Source: Hemerocallis citrina (lineage: Eukaryota > Streptophyta > Magnoliopsida > Asparagales > Asphodelaceae). Taken from it: 64,000 nucleotides of DNA. Numbering within the stretch: the first letter of the stretch is position 1; each line of letters starts with the position of its first letter. The stretch is from positions 1 through 64,000 of the forward strand of contig JACEHZ010000596.1 of assembly GCA_017893485.1 (NCBI GenBank). The letters run 5' to 3'. Below, in pieces: positions 13,076-24,110 of this stretch. The translations under genes and the position numbers were made by a program. A model generated the notes under the pieces. That model searched no databases. It saw nothing but the letters and a program-made list of their open reading frames with translations, and was not told the DNA's origin.

Positions 13076-14195
13076 ATGATCAGGAGTCACTTTAATATTT
13101 TTATAAGATTAAAATAACCACTAGCTGTTATTTTTTGTTGCTTGTATGTTCTTTTGTTTCCTGGCTAGTTTGCTCTTGGTCATCATGGTACTGTGATCTA
13201 GTAGCGACTATGTTTTGGCTGTTAACTTTATTTTTATCCAAGGTTCTTACTATGGTATCTGAATTGATCTATGATTTCTAGTTGGGATTTATTGGTTGTG
13301 GTGGTTTCCATTTTGCTGGTGGTTCTGGAGTTTTTGGAGTAGGTTTCTACTCGTTGAGTGTTGCTAAAGCAGGTTGGCTAGTCGGAGCCGGCCTCTAGCA
13401 GGCTGTGTACTGTGATTCGTTCTTTGTCTCAGTTGGGCTTTATTTGAGTAGCATGTTGGTATTGTGTGCTTTGATAGTAATTCGTTTGCTCTGTTTTTCT
13501 TTATCCTCTCTTTGCTCTTTGTTTTGAAGGAGTATGTGTTCACTTATGTGAATTTTGAGCCCCATGGTTATTCAGCTGATTATCTAAGCTTTGCTCGTGG
13601 CTGATAGTGATTCTGCCATGGTTTGGTTGAGCTCGTGCAGTTGGAAATACAGGGAGGCACTTTCCATCCAACTGTATTGATGCCCGAATGGCTTGTGTTG
13701 ATTTTGTTGAGGTTATTCTCCTTGTGTACTCTTTAATTGTTTCAGCGGATTGGGATCCGTCAGTGCTGGCGGTACCCTACTCCACTGATTCGTTTCGAAG
13801 CTGTGGGATTCATCGTAGGGGCTTGGGGTCGGCTCTGTTGTCGCTACCCTCTTATCGATCCCTCTCAGCCTCCGTTTGGTCGTTCCAGTTCGTTTGTTTG
13901 GCTCTTCTTCCGGTTGCCTGCCTTGGTAGATGGCCGGAGTGTGATCGTGTGGCGCCTGTAGCTTTTTTCCGATCGATGTAGATAGCTATCTATTTGGTGG
14001 TTGTTTTGGTTTAGTTCGAGGCTTTGCTATCTATTGCCTGATTGTGTATAATTTTCTGTCTCTTTGTTGTCTGTTTTTTAGTTTTACAGCTTGTAAAATT
14101 GTACCTCGTTGTACCGCTTTTCTTTTAATATATATTTTGGGCTGGAATCGAACGATTCTATCCTCGTTATCAAAAAAATAAAAAAATAAAAAAAA
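13076..14195 (+). mobile_element. Possible LINE 3' end, noncoding
   Basis: This T/G-rich stretch has no convincing protein. Its last part (about 14080-14195) runs from a T-rich UTR-like segment into repeated A-rich units (CAAAAAAATAAAAAAATAAA), which resembles the 3' tail of a plant LINE. It lies between the end of the Tekay-like LTR and a truncated LTR. I recognise no domain, so the call rests on the tail alone. Confidence 0.35.
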
Positions 14196-14199
14196 ATAA

Positions 14200-15751
14200 T
14201 TGAATACCTTCTAGACTCGTTATGCATGCAAAGAACAATTGTGAATCTGTTTCGTTTTTCATGTCCAGAATTTCGTTTTTCATGTTTAATTGTGAATCTG
14301 TTTAAACTTTGTATTGCACTGCATATCATTCATTGTATAGTCATTGATACCTCGTTGACATCGTCTCTTGATACCTGTTCCATCAATTGCACATTCATGA
14401 TTCATGTTAATCTATATAATAAAACACAAAGAAAACTATCAAGTGGCTCTTCTTCAATCCCCCAAAAAATCAAAGGCCCAGATCTAACCTCACATATTTC
14501 CCCCCCAAAAGTTTCCCCCCAAAACCCAAATTCAAATTCCCCACCCAAAACAACTCCTATATTTATTTAATTTTTTTTCTCTCTCTGCAACCCTCTTTTA
14601 TTCAAAAAATTAAGAAAATAAAATTTTTAAAATTTTTTAAAATAAAAAATCTAAAAACTAAAAAAAATAAAAATTTAAAAACTTTAAAAATAATTCAAAA
14701 AAATCAAAAAAAATCATATAATATGTTTTTTGCTCTATGTTTGCTATTTCAATTAATTTGTTGGACCTTCAAAACCATTTTATATGATCAAACAAGGTAC
14801 GCCGTTCCGAAGACGTGCCGTAGGCACGTGTCAACGGGCAAACCTAGTAAATTGATAATAAGCCAGGGTAATAAGGATCGACTTGGTAATGAACAATCGG
14901 AGACTGTGCTCTGATGAGAGGCCCATGTTTCCTTATATTGTTATTGTTTTCTTGTATCGTATTGTGAAAAAATTCTCGTTATGGATCGTTAATTATGTAT
15001 TCTCGTTATTGTTATCGTGCCGAGTACATGATCTGTAGAGTTCACCACTTTAGTCTAAACGCTCACTTACTTGTATGCACCGAACCTGTGGTATGGGACA
15101 CGGTATTACATGCATTAGATAAGGAAATAAAACATGATATACCTAGGATTCACACATGCATTGATCTCGATTATTTTTATTGACTTGATTCTTATTGTTA
15201 TTGTTATTGTTAATTGTTAAATTGTTGACTATAGACATTGTCTTGTTATCGACATTTTCATTGACAATTGATATAGTTCTAGTTCCTTATTCCTTGATAT
15301 TTTTATGTCATGTTCTGTTGTTCCTTGCTTGTTACTACTTGCTGTCCGTGACTTACTCTAACGAAATTTTTTTTCTTCACTCTAGACCATGTGCTTGCAG
15401 GTATACAAGGTAAAATGAAGAACTTGGTGAGCAAACCTTCTAGGGATTGTAGCCAAATTATTGGCCTACAATAATTTTTTCGTCTATGTTATTCTAAATT
15501 TCTGCATTGTTGTTATTATCGTACTTTGTATTTTGGACTTTGATGACCAGAAGTTTATTTCTTCCAGATGTTGGTTATTTTTTAGACATTTTATGGATTA
15601 TTTATGTTATGTGATTTCATTATAGATTTTGTGGTTGTAATTGTATTGCATATTGATGAGTTGAATATCACAGGTTATGAATGATGCAAATCATTCGCTG
15701 GGCTTTTGTTACGTGCTCGTATTCCCGTATTTTGGGAAGCGGGGCGTGACA
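14200..15751 (+). repeat. Truncated LTR related to the LTRs of the LOG-carrying element
   Basis: The right end GGGGCGTGACA matches the LTR ends at 37273, 41971 and 30727. Upstream, the block around 15040-15130 (TTCACCACTT, TAGTCTAAAC, CACCGAACCTGTGGTATGGGACAC) parallels 36438-36520. The left part is missing and a Helitron interrupts it at 14411-14847. No PBS follows the right end, so it is not attached to an element body. Confidence 0.65.
14411..14847 (+). mobile_element. Non-autonomous Helitron, 437 bp
   Basis: It starts TCTATATAATAAAAC directly after an A and ends CTAG directly before a T, as expected for insertion between A and T. Near the 3' end a perfect 7-bp hairpin (ACGTGCC, loop GTA, GGCACGT; 14813-14829) stands 14 bases before the terminal ACGGGCAAACCTAG. 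The interior is AT-rich with long A/T stretches and no RepHel coding sequence. The flanks join as LTR sequence (CCATCAATTGCACATTCAT before, AAGCCAGGGTAATAAGG after), which supports the boundaries. Confidence 0.75.
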
Positions 15752-17640
15752 GGTAGGATTATATTTATAATTTTAAAAATGAGAATGTACAACCAACAAA
15801 CTTCTTAATTTTCTCTACTAGCTATATATACATGATTGTCCAAAGCTCAATACCGATTTGAATTGATTCTCCATTATGCAATTTGTAACAAAAACATATT
15901 ACTAATATAATATTAGTTGTCTGTACGCATGCGATGCACGTCCTAACATTTTTTAATATTAAAGTAAAGACCATGATTTTTTAACAAAAGAGTGATAAAG
16001 TACATGCACGTATATGATTACAACCCTTACAGAAGTGTCATCCATTGCTGGAACGATCACCAACGGTATCAGAATCAATGAGCCCAATATAGAAACATTG
16101 TTGATGCATATGTCGATATAACTAAAAGCATAAATAAACCAATAATTCATCCTACACTTATAGAGGAATTGCTCTATAAAACTCTATAAATCAATATTCA
16201 TGCATTCAGTGTTAATAATTGCTTTATAAACCTGTCACATAAACTTAAATTATATTATAAAATTCAACTAAAAACCCATTAATTCATCCTTTAAAAAACC
16301 ATCGAAAAGAAGAATTGGGAACATACATGAAGATACCGTCGAGATTGGAAGGACCGAAACTCTGACTCGATAGCAGCATCAGATCCTCTTCCAGAACCTA
16401 AGCTTCGACCCGTTAATACTCTTCAGAGACCCGATCCACCTCTCGAACTTGCCTCCGTCGACCTTTCAAAATTTTTGAAAACAAAAATTAAATTCAAAGA
16501 AATATAAGGAAAACCCTAGTAATCAAAATTGGGTTGGAAAAGAATCTTGCATTCTCTAAAATATTGGCTTCTTTGACATCATAAATTTTTGTAAACCCTA
16601 ATTTTTTATACCTATAAAATCAAGATAGAAATTCCCGAAATTGTAAGAAATAGATCAAAAACCCTAACCCTAACAATTGAATTGCATTAATTGGAAAAAA
16701 AGAAGAAGATGAAGATGAAGAGAAGAGTTGGATGAACCTTTAGATTCGTCGATCGAAACAGGCGCCAATTTGTGCGCTCTATTTCGCCATGGCAGGCACA
16801 CAATCTCATCTTCCATAATCATTAAATCAAGTTGCAGGTTGTGGTTGGGCTAGGGTTTGAGAAGTGGAAGACAATCAAGAGAGATGCGATCAACCTGATG
16901 TTGGTGGCTAAAGTTTGGGTTTTCCCCTATTACAGCAGCACGAGGGGAGGTTGACGATGCAAAGATTGGATTTTGGTGGGGATTTATTTGGTGATTTGGG
17001 TGAGGATTGATTTTGGATTTGATGATGAAGAGTTTGGGGAATCTGGTTTTGTCATTAACAACCCCCCCCCCCCCCCCCCAATGAAATCAACATTTATTTT
17101 TATGAGCAGCACTTTTGTAAATAATTATGTTCTAAATGTATTTGAACTTTAAGAGTAGTATGCTAAATGACAACAATTAAGGAAATGGATGGTTAATTTA
17201 ACTCCGACATAAAATGAGTGGTTGCGATTAGATCAGTCAAGTTGGTTTTGTCTACAAATTGAGTTGGTTTGTCTACAAATAACACAACTCCAACTCACCA
17301 ATTATAGTATTAGAGATTCGATATAAGCTATATAATCTTTATGAGTAGGTCCTTATTTTATATTATATTTTTACTCTCTATTATCTTCTTCAACTTTTAT
17401 TTTTTTTTCTTCCTTTTTCTCCCTACTTCTTTATCTAATTCTAATACCTTCTTCGTCTTCTCCAATATCTTCTCCAATGTTGGGTAAAAAAGAGAAAAAA
17501 GGAGAAAAAGAAAAATCATTTTTTACAAAAAATTATCATAGAAGAAGCCATGCAAGTATATTTTAATTATATGCACTTATATAGTTATATTACCTATTGT
17601 ATACTCGGGTCATTTACCTAGTACATGCTAGATATCACTA
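15752..17640. other. Unassigned AT-rich sequence
   Basis: No convincing gene is present. It includes short telomere-like units (CCCTAACCCTAAC) near 16664-16676, an 18-base C run at 17062-17079, and a purine/pyrimidine-rich stretch at 16690-17040 that on the minus strand resembles a 5' leader. A CGCATGCGATGCACGT motif near 15927, of the kind seen at some transposon ends, is its only other landmark. Confidence 0.5.
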
Positions 17641-17689
17641 ATATTATAATGGGAGAAGAACTTAGTGTCATTTTACAATCTATCAACGC

Positions 17690-17890
17690 AGGTGACGCAC
17701 GTACATAACTAATATAAAGGAGAGGTTTCAGGTTCGAGTCCTCACTACATAAGAGTTTTTATTTTAAAAAAAATTATTAAGACGTGCATCGTCCGTGCAT
17801 AACTAATATAAAAGAGGTCTCAGATTCGAGGCCAGACTACGTCGAAATTTTTACTTTAAAAAATATATATTTATTATGACGAGCATCGAA
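17690..17890 (+). repeat. Two diverged tandem units with B-box-like motifs
   Basis: Unit 1 (about 17690-17780) and unit 2 (about 17782-17880) share ACGTRCAT-like starts, the block CATAACTAATATAAA, a motif close to a pol III B box (GGTTCGAGTCC in unit 1, GATTCGAGGCC in unit 2) and a T/A-rich tail. This could be a tRNA-derived SINE fragment or part of a MITE. No full A box and no tRNA cloverleaf could be found. Confidence 0.45.
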
Positions 17891-17899
17891 CGTGTAAAT

Positions 17900-19149
17900 T
17901 ACTAGTACTAATTAGTTTCATATTATAGCAGTATCTTGAAGAAAAGTGTGAGGGGTTTTGTTACAAAATTGCAATTTGGAGAATAAATTCAAATCGATAA
18001 TTGATCTTGTGACAATCTTGTATACATAGCAACTAGAGAAAATTAAGGGATTTGTGGGGACACTTTCTCAATTTAATTTTTTAAAAATATAATCATACAA
18101 TTTATTTTTAGATGAATGGTGTACATTAATTCACTGAATCCTCTGATAATTTTGAATAATAGAAGGTGATCCAAATACAAAACTATATACAGAAACAAAA
18201 TAAAGGGAGCGGAATATGCATGAGGGAAAATCTCAACAGAAGTCGTGCACAGAAGAAAACCTTGGGCCCCATTCGGCAATTTTTTTACCGAAGAGAAATC
18301 GAACCATGCGGTTCCAGTTCTCATCCTGCAAAAGTGGGGTGCACTGTTTTTTTTTTTGCAATAAAACTCTTCCTTTAATTACGAAGATTATTTAATGAAA
18401 TTGGATATTTGTTTGTTTGTTTGATTTGTTTCTTTAACATTCTTTTAAGTTAGCTATTTATAGACAATAATAGACAATAATTATACTACTGTTATTTTTT
18501 TTTCCGAGATCTTTCAAAAGAGACCAATGTTTGATATCTTCCTGATTCGTTTTAAGTGTATAAAATAAGAATACGAATCAATAATTATACTAAAGAGAAA
18601 TACAAATTCATAAATATTCAACTGAAAATTACAAAATATACGACTGAACTCTACCGAATATAGTTTTAATAATTGGGGTGGTCATTTTTTTCTCCTGAAA
18701 AATCGGTCGAAATACTAAAATCCCTAGAATAGAAGGTGGGATCTGAATCACCTAAGAGAACCTAAAAATATCCAGTTGTATTTGTGGACCCTTGTTGTTG
18801 GGATTCACAGGCCCTTCTCTCCCAAATTTCCTTTTTTTTTTGCTTCGGAACCATTTACGATCATCCAAATCAGTTATGGATTCCAAATTGGTAAGCATAA
18901 TTTGGTTATCTTCACGTTCACGATGCATATTTTCAATCTTACATCATCCAGTGTTCATTAAAGATTGATTTTCTTCAACCAACTCCTGTAATTTTCGATT
19001 ATGTTCTCTAATTTCCTCATTGATCCGTTTACTATCAATATTTTCTTTCTTTTTTGCCTGCTATCTCTTTCTTCTAGTAGGTCTAATCGGTGAAGAAACT
19101 TCAGCTTGTTGTCAGGTTGAACCTCATATTCATCTGGAATTAAATCTAC
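17900..19149. other. Unassigned; possible PIF/Harbinger end near 18262
   Basis: No gene is supported. The stretch GGGCCCCATTCGGCAA at about 18265 resembles the terminal repeat of Harbinger/Tourist or hAT elements (GGGCC...TTTGGCAA). It lies upstream of Harbinger-like coding scraps and may be their left end. A partner repeat was not found. Confidence 0.3.
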
Positions 19150-19370
19150 TCATACGGAAGGTAATCCATCTGATTTGGATCTACGAGAACCAGATTGGGA
19201 GCCTTCTTGTGAATTATTTCCCCTACGTAATTTAGCCGGTGGAGAGCCAGTATGATCGTTCCATATTTCCTCATTCTTCAGAAGCGACCACACGTGCATA
19301 AATTTGAAACTCTTCCTTTTGAAAGTGACATCCATTTGGAGAGTTTTATGTGCCATCTCTAACTACAAAA
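19150..19370 (-). pseudogene. Myb/NAM-associated ORF fragment, possibly PIF/Harbinger ORF1
   Basis: On the minus strand the frame contains KRKSFKFMHVWSLLKNEEIWNDH followed by a Ser/Gly/Arg-rich tail. This resembles the conserved K-F-x-HVW-x-LK-x-x-x-KW segment of plant NAM-associated or Myb-like proteins that accompany PIF/Harbinger transposases. Related noncoding or exon-like sequence may extend to about 19740 on the same strand. The fragment is short, so the assignment is tentative. Confidence 0.4.
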
Positions 19371-20013
19371 AATAATAAACTGGTATATTAATCACATATT
19401 TTTAAATTATAACAAAATAAAAAAATTATGTGAAAATAATACTTACAATATCAGCTTGAGAAGCACTGCTTGAATTTATGTTCTCCACTTGACGAAGAGC
19501 ACCCCGAAATTTGCTAACTACAAACATCAAATCGGACATACGGTTGGGCAGAGACTTTGGCATTCACTGAGATTGTGGAGGCTTACCATTACTGAATTTT
19601 GCAGTAACTCGTTGTCATAACTTATCTCCTTTTTATTTATACCGACAACAGCATTTTGAGAAGTATCAATATAAGCATGACATAATTCTATATCTTCCGA
19701 TTCTGAGTAATTTCCCTTCCTTATAGATTCCATAACTTGTTCATGGTTTTTTTAAGTAAGTGTAATGCAACATCCAACCCCCCTCCCCCCCACCCCTCTA
19801 TAATGAGGCTTACAAATATTCCTAACCAATCACTGACAAGATTTCTTACAAGATTCCTTACAAAGCACTGACAAGATTCCTGAAAAAGCACTAGCAATAT
19901 TCCTGAAAATATTTCATCCAACCCTATAAAACATTTCACAAATACCTGATATCTTACATTCACATCTATTATATTTTTCATTCAATTTTTCTTCATCAAT
20001 CTCTTTTAGCCAT

Positions 20014-20219
20014 AATGGATCCAAATGAAATACCTTCATCTTCATGGTCTTCAAGCGGTATCATCAATTATTATCAAGATATTTTGGATGAGCAAGAAAA
20101 AGAGTAGTAGCTGTTACTGGGCATGATTGCTAATAACAATCAATTTTTGGCAGATCATCTGACCGATGAAGAAGATGACGCTCAGCCAACCTAAAGAGGC
20201 TCAGTTCCAAGACATCTTG
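20014..20219 (+). pseudogene. N-terminal scrap of a PIF/Harbinger-like transposase
   Basis: From the ATG at 20014 the frame reads MDPNEIPSSSWSSSG, then an acidic, Gln-rich stretch and RGSVPRHLV. This is like the start of plant PIF/Harbinger transposases, which have an acidic leader followed by RGSVPGH. Three in-frame stops interrupt it, and it ends abruptly where an LTR begins at 20220, apparently split by that insertion. The DDE domain is absent. Confidence 0.45.
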
Positions 20220-22290
20220 TGTCACGCCCTGCTTCCCAAAAGGAATACAGAATACGGTACGTGATTAAGCCCAGCGGATAGTTTTCACCATCCATAAGCT
20301 GTACGGAAATGCTTGACTCATCACAATAATAAATATAACAGTATACTCCAACAAAGCATGCATAAACAATCATAACTCAACAATATTTATTGTAACAATA
20401 ATAAATATCCCAACAAATACAAGATCTGAAACAAAATAATAATCCTGGGACTACAAGCCCAAATAGAAGTCTCAATACAATTCATGAAATAGTTCATCAA
20501 AACATTTTAAGCAAATAATTCCAATTGCGCAGCTCAAAACTTTTGCTCACCAACTCCAGTAGGCAATTGATCAGCAAAATCTGATCATATGAAAATTACA
20601 AGGAAAAATAGGAAAACAGGAAAACATAATGCCCGTTAGATGCATATCCGGGCCGCAAGCAGTACAAGTAGGGAAATGGGGGGAAAACTAACTAAACAGA
20701 AAATACTAACATGGAGGAAGCAGTAAATATAACAGTCTATAGATGGCAGTAAGCAGCGGAATAATAGTAACAGTAAGGGTCAACAATAACAGTGAATCAA
20801 CAGTAACAGGATGTGACAGTGTAAACAGTTATTCTTATGTCTAATGTTCATTACTAACTATGTAGCACTTCATGCGTCCCAAATTATACCACATGGTTGC
20901 TACAACAAGACTTCGTAGTGGAAGTTCTATAGGGCAATATATTTGGACAAACAGTAACAGTAACAGTTATAACAAAAAACGGTGTCAAGGATCATGCCTT
21001 CATGCATCCAGAGATAGGCAGTAGGTACCAAAGTAATCAGTGGGAAAAACGAGTTCCCTCCGAATATGCATTTCTATATTGTCCACTACTCGATCTTTTC
21101 CCTTAAAAACCCTGACTTGATTTCTTTTTATTATTAACAACAGGTGTGAACGAATACAACAGGATAAAGACATGGAATGAACAAAGGGTAAGTCTAAGAT
21201 GGAGTAGTTAATTACAACGGTTGATAAAAACAACTCATAATAGTCAAAACAACAAAACTTTCAGTTCTGGACAGCAAGACACTACTGTACCAAATTTGAG
21301 ATTCCCGTTGCTACCGAACAGAAAACCTAGATCCGTCAAAAAATTTAGAAACTAGACTCTCTTCCGATTCCATCAAATATATATAAGTCACATATCAGCC
21401 ATAGAAACAGGGTTGAAAATAGCATTTATTACAGAAATCGGTTTAGCCAGAAAATGCAAAATTTTGTTTATAAGCATGAAAAGAGTTTAAAATCATAATA
21501 ATTAAATATGAGTAAAATTTGGAAGACTTCCTAACATATCTAGTCTCAAAATATAAAATATCATGAAATTATATTACAGATAGCATAGTCAACAAAATTG
21601 GGAAAACAGAGTAATGCGACAAAGTCTCAATTCTGAAAGTCCAGACACAGCACTACCAAAACAAAGATAATTCGTAAAATATAATTCGAAATCCAGATCC
21701 GTCAAAAGGGTGATAAAATATACAAATAAGGCTACATTTTATGTTCATAAATTTTTCATCAAAAACAAATAGAATCGGGTTGAAAACACAATTCTTTACT
21801 GACAGCACGCAGTTTGGAAATATTTCGATTGGTTTCGAAAACATGAAAGGAGATATAAAAGTCAATAATTAATTCCACAAAAATTAGGGATTGATCCCAG
21901 TCATATATATGCATACTCAACAAAATATAAAGTTCAAATTCTACTTTTAATATCAGTTTTAAAATAAAACTTCATACAGAATACATATAGTTCAGAACCT
22001 GGAATATACGATATGACTGCAGTAAAACAGCAATAACTCATGCATCAAAAATCGGAATTCAGATCCATTGAAAGTTCTAAAAACCAGAAAACAAAGTCTA
22101 CAAATCATGTTCACAAATTTATTTATTTTACTGATGTTAACATGGTCGAAATTACTGTACAAAATAGGGCAGCAGCAAAACAAAAATTCTTTTATGCATT
22201 TTATGAAACAACTTAACTACAAATGGTCCAATCTAAGATGTCATTCAAAGCATGGGATATGTGGGTTACTCAAATCAGCATGGCATGTGT
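20220..22290 (-). repeat. Antisense LTR, truncated at its 5' side
   Basis: The left end TGTCACGCCCTGCTTCCC is the reverse of the GGGGCGTGACA end found at 30727, 37273 and 41971. The next 100 bases (AAGCCCAGCGGATAG, CCATCCATAAGCTG) mirror the last part of the LTR at 24131-30727. The region typical of an LTR start (promoter and leader) was not found before about 22290, so it is truncated. It lies in the middle of Harbinger-like sequence. Confidence 0.6.
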
Positions 22291-22339
22291 ATAAATAGTC
22301 TATAATGAGATAATACATCCAACAAGCGAAGTACATGCA

Positions 22340-22700
22340 ATGGTTCAGATCAATGACACGTTAATACATCTCTCCTGATACAGAACTACCTGCTGGTATT
22401 CAAGTACCAATTGAGGAGATGTAGATTGAATCACCACCCGCCTATTCTAGTTCACAACTCATGTTCCAACCAAATGCCTCAGATATACGTACATTGGTAA
22501 GTATAATGTTCAAATTTTTTGAATATTCATTATATTTAAAGTGATTAAATTGTTTACATATCCGAATATGTTTAATATTTTTTTTGTTTTAGATCGATAA
22601 TACGTTGGACATGGCAAAAGAATGCGCGGAGGTAATCAAAAGTAATGCTGGCATGCTTATGAAGAAGTTCGCTCAGAATATGCTCTCTTCATGATGTACA
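22340..22700 (+). other. Short unassigned coding-like stretches
   Basis: Two plus-strand pieces look exon-like: about 22385-22500 (Pro/Gln-rich, one stop) followed by GTAAGT, and about 22593-22694 (IDNTLDMAKECAEVIKSNAG, ending in a stop). They may be the tail of the Harbinger-associated gene left of the LTR. I do not recognise a domain. Confidence 0.25.
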
Positions 22701-22770
22701 AATTTATATGTTTTGGGAGAGGGTGAAACTTTGCAACGATATTTGGATCCTGTGTGCAAGGCAAGGAACA

Positions 22771-24110
22771 CTAGAAGAGGGGGGGGGGGGGGAGGGGGGG
22801 TTAAAAGTGTTGTATAAAAATTAAACAATAAATTGAATTTTTTGCAACTGTTAAGTCGACTGTATCGGTGAAATTAATCGAATGTCAGCGCAAATATAAG
22901 AGTAAATGAACTGAATAGCAACCAGTCTGTTAAGTCGACTTAAAGCGGAAACCAGTCGACTGCACAGACTCGATTTTCAATATAACTCAGCGAAAATGAA
23001 ATTTCAAGATCGAGAAATCAAACCACAGAGAGTCAACACAGTAAACACCACGATATATCCTGGTTCGGACCTTCCGACCTATATCCAGTCCCCAAGCAAC
23101 CCACTTTGAGATTTTCCACTATTCTTGAAAAAAATTTAAGAATATTCTACGGTCTTTGACAATAACTATGTCAAATCCGTAGACCTCTCTCACTACTAGA
23201 AAGAGCAAAACCCACTCTATAACCTAGAGTGAAACCGACTCTACACCAAGAGTCCTACTCTCACAACCCAAGAGGAAAACTACAATAAAAGTGAAGATTA
23301 CAATGACCTAAAGCCTTGTTTTGATTGTGATTTTTGTTTATTGGCTAAAGGTCAACTTCTAACTTCAGTCTACAACGAATTATTTGTTATACAAGACTGA
23401 AATCAGAAAACCAAGTCTTAAAGAAAGTAAGTGCTTTGTAAACTTTTTTTTTTCTCTCAAAAGCAAAAATACTTGATAAAAAGTTAAGGAACCTTTCCCA
23501 AATGAATTCTATACTCTATTTATAGAGTTAGATTCTCTTGGACATTGAGAAACAGCTCTCCAACTGCCATATAATGGCAGTAATAATTTAAATGTAAAAA
23601 ACAAAATTTAAATATCAGAAAACTGTCAAAAATTACTTGAACAGTCGACTGGGTTGCTATATGAGTCTACTGGTCAGAGCTTGAATGAGTTCAGTCAGTT
23701 TCGTACTAGAACAGTCGACTGTTCTCAAGAGTAAGTCGACTGGTACTCAACAGCTGAACTTATACAAGCTTCATTTTGACATTTTGATTTTGGAAAACTT
23801 TATTTTTATTTAGGGGATGTGTGAGTGTGTATGTGTGACAAGGCTTTTACAAAAATTCTAAGACACAAATATTACAAACACAATTACAAGACACATGTTC
23901 ATTTAATAAAACACTTTTGAAGCTCTTGAGAAGTGTTTGACTTGTTTCTTGATCTTGAGTCTTGATATTGTCTTTGTGGCTTGATATGGAACTTTTAGAA
24001 GCCTTCATTGTATTGTTGCCTTGAACACTTTTGGTACTCACTGCAAAAGATATGTAATATAGAACAATTGCGTATTGTGTTGTAGTCATCAAAATCAAGA
24101 ATCTACATTC
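22771..24110. repeat. Copia-like repeat with recurrent AGTCGACTG motifs
   Basis: It starts with a CTAGAAGAGGGGGG run and TTAAAAGTGTTG, and contains a CACGATATATCCTGGTTCGG block and several AGTCGACTG motifs (about 22855, 22935, 22960, 23645, 23715, 23735). This layout is common in dispersed plant repeats related to Copia LTRs. No gag-pol is present. Edges are approximate and no target duplication was found. Confidence 0.45.

Noticed and set aside
15908..15950. Possible reversed Helitron end (CGCATGCGATGCACGT near TAATATTAG)
   Set aside because: No matching TC start and no clear CTRR-T junction were found, so boundaries cannot be supported.
17719..17760. Possible tRNA gene, because of the GGTTCGAGTCC motif
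   Set aside because: No A box, anticodon arm or acceptor stem could be placed; treated as a repeat instead.
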